From assembly GCA_040758525.1 (NCBI GenBank), contig JBFLVQ010000406.1, forward strand, positions 1 through 8,811: DNA of 8,811 nucleotides, read 5' to 3'. The notes beneath the pieces are model-generated. The model was not told the DNA's origin. It did not search any database and saw only the letters and a list, made by a program, of their open reading frames with translations. Positions 1 to 6,859 of this stretch are shown one piece after another (the first letter of the stretch is position 1; every line of letters starts with the position of its first letter). Made by a program: the position numbers and the translations under genes. The DNA comes from JBFLVQ01 sp040758525. GTDB lineage: Bacteria > Acidobacteriota > Blastocatellia > Chloracidobacteriales > JADJPF01.

Positions 1-1197
1 CTGCTGTTATTTATTTATTGTGTACTCTTCCCTAAACGTACACAGAGCTATTGGCCACTTGCTTTGGCGATCTTTCTCTTAGCCAATACCAGTATCTATG
101 GAGTAATGATTGCAATTGTGCTTGTACTCACACTTGTGTGTGAGATCTGGTTAGATCAAGAGCTACGGCGTACACTAGCGATAAAGAGAGTTAATATCGC
201 TATCAGTATACTGATTGCCATTAGTGGAATAGTGATCTCAATTCTGCAGATTAAACCTCCTGCAGATGGGTTAGTAGTAGGGCATGATCTGATTAAGAAG
301 ATCGACTGGGGATTATTCAAGCTCAGTATCGTAACAATCTCGACTAGCTATCTGCCTATTCCCAATTTTCTTGTCGATCCGTGCTGGAATACCAATCTAC
401 TGGTGAAACTGCTGATGACTAACAGCACAGGTGGTCATTATGATCTCTTGCTGGTATTGTTTTCTTTAGCGTTATTTCTCTTCTCTATATTCTTACTGGC
501 ACGCAAAACCATAGCATTATTACTCTACTTTTTCGGTACCGTAGGTATGCTGCTGTTTATCAACTTTGTCTACTATGGAGAAGCAAGACATCATGGCCAC
601 CTATTTATCTTTCTCATCGTCTGTTTATGGTTATCAGTACACTGTCGTGAAATGGTAATTGCTCCTATCAAGTATCTGACCGATTATGTTGAACGTGGTC
701 GAAGTAGTTTCTTGTTGATTATTCTTTCTATACAGTTGGCAGCAGGCGCGCTTATATTTGTCTTAGATTTGCAGCGTTCTTTCTCAACCATTGAAGAGGC
801 AGCAAGTTTCATTAGTAGACAACCAGATACACTGCTGGCTGGTAGTCCCAATTATAGGGTATGTTGTCTGTCTGGCTTTTTGGACAAAAAGATCTATTAT
901 CCAGAAAGCAATAGCTTCGCTACCTTCATTGTTTGGAAAAACAGCTACAAGCGTATAGATGATCCACAAGAGGTGCTTAATAGAGTACGGCAATTAAGTC
1001 TACAGACCAATAAGGAGATCACATTGGTTCTTAACTACCAAATCTATATTAGTGATGGCCGTAGTAGTGTACCACTATCCCGTACCTGGTTAGATCCAGA
1101 GCAGCGAATCAGTATTTCAGCGCTTACCAATTTTACCGATACAACTGTTGCTGAAGGAGAGAATTACTATCTATACTTGATAAAGCATGAGCGATAA
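1..1197 (+). CDS. GT-C-type integral membrane glycosyltransferase, 5'-truncated by window edge
   Basis: Probable polytopic membrane glycosyltransferase of the GT-C/PMT superfamily, which move a sugar from a polyprenyl-phosphate carrier to an acceptor on the outer face of the membrane. The frame is open from base 1 (LLLFIYCVLFPK), so the TTG at 64 is not a real start. The first visible residue aligns with about residue 146 of the complete paralogue at 1218-2852, so roughly 145 residues including the catalytic DE loop lie upstream. The visible 398 residues hold several hydrophobic helices, a HHGHLFI motif and a soluble C-terminal region ending YYLYLIK. Shared landmarks with the paralogue are LLANTS.YG, IKPPAD/IIPPAD, KSYLP/TSYLP, FWNTNL/CWNTNL and KIYYP..NSF. 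The gene converges on its paralogue with 20 bases between stop codons. Homology to the neighbour is clear by eye. Glycosyltransferase function is inferred through the neighbour, and donor and acceptor are unknown. Confidence 0.75.
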   Translation: MLLFIYCVLFPKRTQSYWPLALAIFLLANTSIYGVMIAIVLVLTLVCEIWLDQELRRTLAIKRVNIAISILIAISGIVISILQIKPPADGLVVGHDLIKKIDWGLFKLSIVTISTSYLPIPNFLVDPCWNTNLLVKLLMTNSTGGHYDLLLVLFSLALFLFSIFLLARKTIALLLYFFGTVGMLLFINFVYYGEARHHGHLFIFLIVCLWLSVHCREMVIAPIKYLTDYVERGRSSFLLIILSIQLAAGALIFVLDLQRSFSTIEEAASFISRQPDTLLAGSPNYRVCCLSGFLDKKIYYPESNSFATFIVWKNSYKRIDDPQEVLNRVRQLSLQTNKEITLVLNYQIYISDGRSSVPLSRTWLDPEQRISISALTNFTDTTVAEGENYYLYLIKHER

Positions 1198-2417
1198 TGG
1201 TGTTATTGAGGTTTTAGTTAGTGTTTACGTTTTATTAGATATAGGTAGTACTTTTCATAACGCACGATACTGTTAGTAAATCGAGCGACTTCTGATATGC
1301 TGATCTGCTCTTCTTCATTTAGCCATTCAAATGAGAGTGGCACACTCGCTCCACCTTTGTAGATACGCAGTTCATGATGTAATACAAGCAATATATCTTC
1401 ATTATGATTACGTGCCAGATCACGTAACTGATCAAAGAAGAGATTAAAATCTGGTACTTTCCTTCTGCTGTCTCTTATAATGAAGCTACCAAAACTATTG
1501 GTGTAAGGATAATAGATCTGTCGGTCTAGATAACCCGAAATAGGGAAAGAAGCATAACTACCAACAAGCAGATGGTTATTAGTAAATTGGTTACGAATAA
1601 AGGTGGCTGTCTCTTTGCTTTCTGAGAAAGGGGCAACAAGATCCATACTATAAGCAAAACCCCCCGCTGTTACATGAATAAGCAGGAGTATTGTGATCAA
1701 GATGCCTTTACGTTTCTCGATAGTTTCCGCAAACCTATTTATCAGGCTTAACGAGAGGTTCACAGGAGAATAGTAATGTGAGAGCCATAGGCAGACAATA
1801 AGGATTATAAAAAGATGGCCATGATGATGTAGCCATCCAAAATAGAGTAGATGTGCGAACAGCAATATTGCTAAAGTGGCAGCCAGATAGAGCAATAACA
1901 CCAGCGGTCGGCGAGAAAAGAGGGTAAGAAAGGCTATCAGTAGTGTAATTGAGAGTATAACCGAGATCTGTTGGCCCTCTATTATTACCTGTTCAGTAGC
2001 AATAACTGTGTCACCAATTAGATTGGTGTTCCAGAATTGCAAGGTATCAACTTTAGGTAGGGGAAGATAGCTTTTAGTGATAAGCGTAACCGGCAATTGA
2101 TAGAAACGGACTAGGGTTTTGGTACGCCGCTCTGCCATTTCTGTTAAGTGAGGACTATCTGCTGGTGGAATTATCTGCATCACGGCAATCGCAGCACCGG
2201 CAATAAAAACACCGGCGCCGGTGATAAATGTCTTCCTATTTGCTATTGCCAGGCTACTGCGATCCAATATGTGATCTAAGCCAATGGTGAGTGCTAATGC
2301 AGTAGCGATAATCAGCCCATAAGCACTGGTATTGGCAAGCAGTAACAGCAAGATCGAGATGGGTATATAGCGCTCGGTACGTCTAGGGAATAATGCACAG
2401 CAGGAGAAGATCAGCAA
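1..2417. repeat. Diverged inverted gene duplication (two GT-C paralogues, tail to tail)
   Basis: The plus-strand gene at 1-1197 and the minus-strand segment 2417-1218 encode colinear homologous protein over about 400 residues, so the window holds an inverted, strongly diverged duplication around the 20-base spacer 1198-1217. At DNA level only short islands survive, for example CATCATGGCCA near 590 and its reverse complement near 1815. The duplication is therefore old, or the pair was acquired together. The missing 5' part of the left arm lies outside the window. Confidence 0.7.
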
Positions 2418-2852
2418 TAAGCCTAATGCATAACTCCTACTGATCAATGCGTACTCATAGAGGGGAAAGTAACTAAAGCAGAAGAGTAATTTGGTAATTT
2501 TCGTAAATGGTGAGAAACGCGCAATGATATATACTACGGCAGTAGCTAATAGCAGGTGATATAGCTGCATAACGAGAGGATCATGAGTAAAACGTGTAAT
2601 GGCGTAAAGAACCAGATACCATAGTATAGGGTGACCCTCATAACGCAGATTGTAGAAGAGATTGTTGAGGGTAGTACTATCGCGTGCAATAAGCCAGGCT
2701 TGCAATTCGTCTTGCCACATCTCGTGATTAACAATACCGACTAGAGCAACAAGAAAAAATGCTAGCACTAGCGCTCCGGTGAAGATGGCTTGTTCACCTA
2801 ATACTACACTCAATACTTTTTGTAATTGAGATCTATTATCCTGTTCTCGCAT
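1218..2852 (-). CDS. GT-C-type integral membrane glycosyltransferase (PMT/RgtA-like), complete
   Basis: A 544-aa polytopic membrane protein with GT-C glycosyltransferase architecture: a first helix at about 22-42, then a large first outer loop carrying H43 and W46-Q47-D48-E49, where the DE pair is the usual catalytic/metal site of this superfamily. E72-G73-H74-P75 follows just before the second helix. Further hydrophobic helices lie roughly at 75-88, 98-112, 120-133, 140-155, 164-190, 208-228, 295-312, 317-338, 345-358 and 383-402. A conserved HHHGH cluster is at 342-346. Residues from about 405 to 544 form a hydrophilic C-terminal domain, probably extracytoplasmic. The start is the ATG at 2852-2850, with no strong Shine-Dalgarno sequence upstream. 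It lies divergent to the UbiA operon and tail to tail with a paralogue. Known members use polyprenyl-phosphate sugars; that this one uses a donor made by the adjacent operon is inference. It could alternatively glycosylate lipid A, glycan or protein. Confidence 0.72.
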   Translation of the reverse strand: MREQDNRSQLQKVLSVVLGEQAIFTGALVLAFFLVALVGIVNHEMWQDELQAWLIARDSTTLNNLFYNLRYEGHPILWYLVLYAITRFTHDPLVMQLYHLLLATAVVYIIARFSPFTKITKLLFCFSYFPLYEYALISRSYALGLLLIFSCCALFPRRTERYIPISILLLLLANTSAYGLIIATALALTIGLDHILDRSSLAIANRKTFITGAGVFIAGAAIAVMQIIPPADSPHLTEMAERRTKTLVRFYQLPVTLITKSYLPLPKVDTLQFWNTNLIGDTVIATEQVIIEGQQISVILSITLLIAFLTLFSRRPLVLLLYLAATLAILLFAHLLYFGWLHHHGHLFIILIVCLWLSHYYSPVNLSLSLINRFAETIEKRKGILITILLLIHVTAGGFAYSMDLVAPFSESKETATFIRNQFTNNHLLVGSYASFPISGYLDRQIYYPYTNSFGSFIIRDSRRKVPDFNLFFDQLRDLARNHNEDILLVLHHELRIYKGGASVPLSFEWLNEEEQISISEVARFTNSIVRYEKYYLYLIKRKH

Positions 2853-2896
2853 AGTATTATTAATATCCAGTATATCTAATTGCGCGAGGATAACGC

Positions 2897-2925
2897 TTCA
2901 CATAGGGATCATATCGTTATATAGT
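2897..2925 (+). promoter_or_regulatory. Candidate sigma70-type promoter for the ubiA operon
   Basis: TTCACA at 2897-2902 (5 of 6 matches to TTGACA) and TATAGT at 2920-2925 (5 of 6 matches to TATAAT) are separated by exactly 17 bases. The pair is upstream of and in the same direction as the five-gene operon. Transcription would begin near 2932, giving a leader of about 60 bases. The match is by eye to the general bacterial consensus; the organism's own consensus is not known. Confidence 0.45.
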
Positions 2926-2964
2926 CATCCTAGCACTTCCCGAGAGGCATTCTAGCCGAAAAAT

Positions 2965-2990
2965 AGAAAGGATACGAGCGCGATTTTCGC
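2965..2990 (+). promoter_or_regulatory. Distant Shine-Dalgarno with a small hairpin before the ubiA start
   Basis: AGAAAGGA at 2965-2972 is a good ribosome-binding sequence but sits 18 bases before the ATG at 2991, too far for normal use. The last 11 of these bases, GCGATTTTCGC (2980-2990), can pair as GCGA/TCGC around a TTT loop. Folding it would leave 7 unpaired bases between the Shine-Dalgarno sequence and the start, which is a normal distance. No other start codon exists between the in-frame TAG at 2964-2966 and 2991. The stem is only 4 base pairs, so this may be chance. Confidence 0.3.
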
Positions 2991-3914
2991 ATGGTAAGCT
3001 CGCTAGAAACGATTCAAAAAACCCGTAGTCAGCGGTTTATTGAGGGGCTATGGCTGGTGTTTCAGTTAGTGCGACCAAAACAATGGATCAAAAACGGCTT
3101 TGTCTTTATGCCGATCCTTTTTGCCGGTAAGCTGTCGCAAACAGATATTCTCTTAGAAGGTCTATTCTTGTTTGGGTATTTTTGCCTTACTGCCAGTGCT
3201 GTCTATGTTTGTAATGATATTGCCGATGCCCAAACAGATCGGCTGCATCCACACAAGTGTATGCGACCAATCGCGGCAGGGCGTGTAAGCCGCTGGCAAG
3301 CTATCCTGATCGCTCTATTACTAGGCAGCCTAGGGCTTGTTGGTGCCTTCAGTCTATCGCGTGGCGTAGGGTTTTGGCTGCTGCTTTATGCTGGCGTTAA
3401 CCTACTCTATTCTTTCGTCACCAAACATATTGCATTACTAGATGTCTTCTCAATCGCAACCGGTTTTGTATTACGAGTATTGGCGGGTGCAGATGTTAGC
3501 ACTGTAGCAGCATCGCGCTGGATTCTATTAATGACTTTCTTCCTCTCGTTGTTGTTAGGTTTAGGAAAAAGACGCGGAGAGCTAAAGATGCTAATGCATA
3601 ATGCTGCCGATCACAGGGTTGCGCTGGATGGTTATACTTCGCGCGCAATCGATCAGATGCTAGTAATCTTGATCGGTATGGTAGTGCTAACCTACAGCAC
3701 CTATACTGTGTCTGACTATGCGATTGAGCATTTTGGCACAGACCGTTTAGTCTATACGGTGCCCTTCGTTGTCTATGGGCTGTTTCGCTATGTACATCTG
3801 ATGAACGAAGAGGAGCACAGTGATCCGACGGCATTACTGTTTGCCGATCGGCCATTGTTGATATCAATTGTCTTATGGGGATTGGTCTGTATCTGGATTA
3901 TTTATGGCCGATAA
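2991..3914 (+). CDS. UbiA-family decaprenyl-phosphate phosphoribosyltransferase-like protein (DPPR synthase)
   Basis: A 307-aa integral membrane prenyltransferase-superfamily protein. The family branch it resembles transfers 5-phosphoribose from PRPP to decaprenyl (polyprenyl) phosphate at the inner membrane face, the first committed step toward lipid-linked arabinose in mycobacteria (Rv3806c). Visible hallmarks are RPKQWIKN at 28-35, the metal-binding NDxxDxxxD motif (N75, D76, D79, D83), HPHK with K89 and RPIAAG at 92-97, and the second motif Y140...K145.....D151 followed by GFVLRVLAGA. KRRGEL lies at 193-198 and a DPT..LL..DRPL segment near 278-290. About nine hydrophobic helices fit the UbiA fold, and the length is normal for DPPR synthases. 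The first ATG is used, since an in-frame stop lies just upstream. It leads a five-gene operon. Family assignment is strong; the exact prenyl chain and the use of PRPP are inferred from the family. Confidence 0.87.
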   Translation: MVSSLETIQKTRSQRFIEGLWLVFQLVRPKQWIKNGFVFMPILFAGKLSQTDILLEGLFLFGYFCLTASAVYVCNDIADAQTDRLHPHKCMRPIAAGRVSRWQAILIALLLGSLGLVGAFSLSRGVGFWLLLYAGVNLLYSFVTKHIALLDVFSIATGFVLRVLAGADVSTVAASRWILLMTFFLSLLLGLGKRRGELKMLMHNAADHRVALDGYTSRAIDQMLVILIGMVVLTYSTYTVSDYAIEHFGTDRLVYTVPFVVYGLFRYVHLMNEEEHSDPTALLFADRPLLISIVLWGLVCIWIIYGR

Positions 3915-3916
3915 CA

Positions 3917-4366
3917 ATGCCTGAACTATGCCAAATAGATAAAGCACAAACAAAGCCGGCTAGTCGTTGGGAGTTGGCAAACAGGGAATTGATCGCAAAG
4001 TTGGTATCACCATTGCTTCCTGAGCAACCGGTGCTTAATACTGAAGATCGCTACAGTGTGGAAACAGCAACAATCAATTTTGTTGTGGCACAGATTGCTG
4101 CGATGCCTGCCTTTCTGCGCTTGCCATATCAGATCGCGCTACACTCATTCAATTGGCTGGCATTACTACGTTATGGCCGTCCCTATGTACGTTTGGATTT
4201 AACTACACGACAACGATATGTAGAGATGTGGGCAGATAGTCCATTAGGAGTAATGCGCGATTTTGTGAAGTTGATTCGTAGTTGTGCATTACTACAATAT
4301 TTGGATCACCCCATTGCACTAGCACAATTAGAAGCACACCAATATGGGAACAGGGAAGATAGATAG
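3917..4366 (+). CDS. Small protein of unknown function, candidate partner of the GMC oxidoreductase
   Basis: A 149-aa protein that I do not recognise with confidence. The ATG at 3917 is preferred: it begins two bases after the ubiA stop codon, whereas the in-frame ATG at 3875 would overlap ubiA by 40 bases and has no better ribosome site. It looks alpha-helical. A polar N-terminal third is followed by a moderately hydrophobic central stretch around 52-85 (FVVAQIAAMPAF, LALLRYG), then R100-Y101 and W105 with SPLGVMRDFVKLIR, and a YLDHP segment at 128-132. No signal peptide, metal-binding cysteine cluster or nucleotide motif is visible. Its last 23 bases overlap the GMC gene, so the two are probably co-translated. 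Some GMC dehydrogenases (the gluconate 2-dehydrogenase type) work with a small subunit, and some alcohol-oxidase-type GMC proteins carry a helical N-terminal extension. A split-off version of either is a plausible reading, but it is inference. Confidence 0.7.
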   Translation: MPELCQIDKAQTKPASRWELANRELIAKLVSPLLPEQPVLNTEDRYSVETATINFVVAQIAAMPAFLRLPYQIALHSFNWLALLRYGRPYVRLDLTTRQRYVEMWADSPLGVMRDFVKLIRSCALLQYLDHPIALAQLEAHQYGNREDR

Positions 4367-5801
4367 ACTTACTACTCAAGTGCTCGTGATCGGTTCTGGC
4401 GCAGGCGGAGCAATAACTGCGGCGACACTGGCAGAAGCTGGCTATACAGTGATGATCGCAGAGGATGGTCGTGACGTTAACACCAGTGAGCTAGCAACCC
4501 ACACACCAGAGGCAATGCAACTGCTTTACCGTAATGGAGGTCTTTCTCCTCTACTTGGTAGACCAAATATTGCTTTTGTAGAAGGTTGTTGTGTTGGTGG
4601 TAGCACAGAGATCAATAGTGCCTTCTGGCACCGCACACCGCCAGAAGCGATCGAGCGTTGGCAAAAAGAGTTTGGTGTTGTTGAACTATCTGCCTCTGAA
4701 CTATACCAACTCTTTCAAGAGATCGAAGCAGAGTTACGTGTCGCACGTCTCAATTCACTAAATCCACCACCCAGTTCCGCGCTCTTCAAACGTGGTGTGG
4801 ATGAACTAGGCTGGCAGATTGAAGAGGTACCTAGAGCACAAGGCACGGATCCTTCTACCAGCACTTTTGCCCCTGGGGCAAAACGATCTATGTCACGTAC
4901 TTTTATTCCCCGCGCGGTAGCTGCAGGCGCACAGTTGTTGCCAAACTGCCGTGTAGAGCGAATCTGCTATCAACACGGACGAGTCACATCAGCAGTGGCA
5001 AGATTGAAAGGACTAGATGGTACACATCGAGTAAAGATCGAGGCAGAGACGGTTTTTGTTTGTGGAGGCGCAATTCAGACACCCGCGCTACTACGTGCTA
5101 GTGGGATCAAGCGGAACATAGGTGACAATCTGCATATACATCCAATGCTGAAAGTGGCAGCACGTTTTGATAGAGAGATTGACAGCCATAGATCGGCGTT
5201 ACCAATCTATCAAGTAAAACAGTTTTGGCCTGATATCACACTAGGTGGGTCGGTCTTTACACCAGGCTTTCTCGCCTTGACGCTTGAGAATTGTCCAGAT
5301 CGGCAAGCAGTAATGCGTGATTGGCGCCAGATGGCACTCTACTATGTAGCTACTCGCAGTTATGGTGAGGGTTCGGTGCGAGCATTTCCACTTACTGGTG
5401 AGGCCGTTGTACGATTCCGTCTTTCACAGCAGGATCAGCATAACTTAAATGTCGGTTTAGTACGCTTATGTGAAGCGCTCTTTGCTGGTGGCGCAGACAA
5501 ACTCTATCCTGCACTACGTGCGCCTGCGGTCATTAATTCGGTGGCAGAGAGTCGCGTCTTTCTCTCTCGTGAAGCAATATTGACAGACATGAATCTTAGT
5601 ACTGTGCATGCATTCAGTACCTGTCCATTAGGTGAAAATCCTGCTAGTGCAACCAACTCGTTTGGCAAGGTACATGGATTCGAGAATCTTTACATAGGAG
5701 ATGCTAGTTTGATACCCGATTCATTGGGAGTTAATCCACAAGGCACGACCATGGCGCTAGCGCTACGCAATGTCCGGCACTTCATTGCGAGGGGGCGTTG
5801 A
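4344..5801 (+). CDS. GMC-family FAD-dependent oxidoreductase
   Basis: A 485-aa flavoprotein of the glucose-methanol-choline family, which oxidises a hydroxyl group of sugars, alcohols or sterols with bound FAD. The dinucleotide-binding motif GSGAGG is at 17-22, with the ribose-binding acidic residue E40. GG-S-T-E-I-N at 85-91 is the flavin-contacting loop, followed by FWHRTP, and CGGAIQTPALL is at 240-250. DNLHIHP at 261-267 corresponds to the family GDNLxDH segment. The catalytic pair is H422 (VHAFSTCPLG) and N464 (NPQGTTMALA), with IGDAS at 451-455. There is no signal peptide, so it should act in the cytoplasm or at the inner membrane face. A weak AGAAG-like site (AGAAG, 4330-4334) lies 9 bases before the ATG, and the start overlaps the upstream small gene by 23 bases. 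The neighbours suggest oxidation of a lipid-linked sugar or isoprenoid, perhaps standing in for DprE1, but the substrate cannot be read from the sequence. Confidence 0.88.
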   Translation: MGTGKIDRLTTQVLVIGSGAGGAITAATLAEAGYTVMIAEDGRDVNTSELATHTPEAMQLLYRNGGLSPLLGRPNIAFVEGCCVGGSTEINSAFWHRTPPEAIERWQKEFGVVELSASELYQLFQEIEAELRVARLNSLNPPPSSALFKRGVDELGWQIEEVPRAQGTDPSTSTFAPGAKRSMSRTFIPRAVAAGAQLLPNCRVERICYQHGRVTSAVARLKGLDGTHRVKIEAETVFVCGGAIQTPALLRASGIKRNIGDNLHIHPMLKVAARFDREIDSHRSALPIYQVKQFWPDITLGGSVFTPGFLALTLENCPDRQAVMRDWRQMALYYVATRSYGEGSVRAFPLTGEAVVRFRLSQQDQHNLNVGLVRLCEALFAGGADKLYPALRAPAVINSVAESRVFLSREAILTDMNLSTVHAFSTCPLGENPASATNSFGKVHGFENLYIGDASLIPDSLGVNPQGTTMALALRNVRHFIARGR

Positions 5802-5806
5802 GTAAT

Positions 5807-6859
5807 ATGTCTTTGACATTAATAACCGGTGCGCCGGGCTGGTTAGGTAATCGTTTAGTAGAGGTGTTGATCAAAGGTCTCCCAGATGTGCCTAAATTGG
5901 CCCAGCCAGATCCTAGTCGCCGTATACGCTGTTTGGCATTGCCTGGCACAGATGTATCACCATTGCGAGCACTCTCTAGCAATATCGAAATCATTGTTGG
6001 AGATCTACGTGATACAACAGCGTTGACCGAATTCTCTCGTGGTGGCGAAGGCGCCACTCTCTTCCATTGTGCAGGCGTAATACATCCTACACGAGGCGTA
6101 CAAGAGTTCTTCGAAGTCAATGTTGAAGGCACTCGTAAGCTATTACAGACGGCTGAGAGTGTAGGTGTAGCGCGTCTAGTGGCGGTCTCTTCCAATTCAC
6201 CTATTGGCACCAACCCTAGTCGTAATCATCTCTTTGATGAGACTTCACCTTACAATCCTTATATGGGTTATGGTCGTTCCAAGATGATGCTGGAACAGGC
6301 TGTACAAGAGTATCAAGAGCGTGGACGGTTGCAGACAGTAATAATACGCCCGCCTTGGTTCTATGGTCCTCATCAGCCTCCACGTCAGACACTGTTCTTC
6401 AAAATGATCAAGAATGGTCAAGCGCCAATTGTAGGAGATGGTGAGAATCGACGTTCAATGGCTTATGTAGACAATATCTGTCAGGGTCTATTGCTATGCG
6501 AGCGTGTGTCTGCTGCCAATGGTCAGATCTATTGGATTGCTGATCGTCGCCCCTATACAAGCAATGAGATTGTCGATACAGTAGAGCGGCTGCTTGAGAA
6601 AGAGTTTGGTATCGCGGTAGCGCATCGTCGTCTTAGACTACCCTCGATCACAAGTGAAATCGCACTGCTTGCCGATCGTATATTACAGGGCTTTGGACTA
6701 TATCATCAGAAGATCCATGTTCTCTCTGAAATGAATAAAGATATTGCTTGTTCAATTGTGAAAGCGCAGAAAGAGCTGGACTACAATCCTGTAATCGAGT
6801 TGGAAGAGGGAATGCGACGTTCGATCGCTTGGCTATTAGAGAAAGGCCATCAAATATGA
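5807..6859 (+). CDS. Extended SDR, NAD-dependent epimerase/3beta-HSD-like dehydrogenase (first copy)
   Basis: A 350-aa extended short-chain dehydrogenase/reductase. The N-terminal Rossmann motif TGAPGWLG is at 7-14, GDLRD at 65-69, and HCAG at 87-90 with N105 (FFEVNVEGT). SSNS at 128-131 is the active-site serine region, and YGRSK (Y155, K159) is the catalytic YxxxK. RPPWFYGP follows at 181-188 and AYVDN at 219-223. Near 278-305 there is a hydrophobic helical insert before KAQKELDYNP, typical of 3beta-HSD-type members that handle hydrophobic substrates. ATG 5807 is chosen because GAGGGGG (5789-5795) sits 11 bases upstream; the TTG at 5798, which would overlap the GMC stop, is only 2 bases from it. 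Its role is probably reduction of a keto group or epimerisation of a sugar, in step with the GMC enzyme. It may be the DprE2-like partner, though the next gene competes for that role. Confidence 0.86.
   Translation: MSLTLITGAPGWLGNRLVEVLIKGLPDVPKLAQPDPSRRIRCLALPGTDVSPLRALSSNIEIIVGDLRDTTALTEFSRGGEGATLFHCAGVIHPTRGVQEFFEVNVEGTRKLLQTAESVGVARLVAVSSNSPIGTNPSRNHLFDETSPYNPYMGYGRSKMMLEQAVQEYQERGRLQTVIIRPPWFYGPHQPPRQTLFFKMIKNGQAPIVGDGENRRSMAYVDNICQGLLLCERVSAANGQIYWIADRRPYTSNEIVDTVERLLEKEFGIAVAHRRLRLPSITSEIALLADRILQGFGLYHQKIHVLSEMNKDIACSIVKAQKELDYNPVIELEEGMRRSIAWLLEKGHQI

Larger units (their letters stand above)
2853..2990. promoter_or_regulatory. Divergent intergenic region between GT-C gene and UbiA operon
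   Basis: This 138-base gap is the only substantial non-coding stretch. It must carry the promoters of the leftward glycosyltransferase and the rightward five-gene operon. Rightward there is a good sigma70-like promoter (annotated separately) and an untranslated leader of about 55-60 bases. Leftward, TATACT on the minus strand (2874-2869) could be a -10 box, but no recognisable -35 lies at the right distance, so that promoter is uncertain. I see no clear operator repeat. Confidence 0.5.

Noticed and set aside
784..993. Minus-strand open frame of 69 codons
   Set aside because: Lies wholly inside the GT-C gene on the other strand; composition and content show no family trait.
2546..2734. Minus-strand open frame of 62 codons
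   Set aside because: Shifted frame within the complete GT-C gene, which has clear homology to its paralogue over the same region.
2869..2874. TATACT as -10 box of the leftward GT-C gene
   Set aside because: No acceptable -35 element 16-18 bases away, so only mentioned within the intergenic entry.
3496..3867. Minus-strand open frame of 123 codons
   Set aside because: Antisense to the conserved second half of the UbiA gene; the sequence looks like a shadow with no motif.
3875..3916. Longer start for the small protein, overlapping ubiA by 40 bases
   Set aside because: No Shine-Dalgarno sequence and the overlap is within the conserved UbiA C-terminus; ATG 3917 gives a normal operon junction.
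5782..6213. Minus-strand open frame of 143 codons
   Set aside because: Antisense to the Rossmann part of the first SDR; rich in Thr/Arg/Ser/Pro as expected of a shadow frame.
6748..6855. N-terminal extension of the second SDR from a TTG start
   Set aside because: It overlaps 36 codons of the first SDR, lacks any SDR feature, and the ATG at 6856 has a ribosome site and directly precedes the Rossmann motif.
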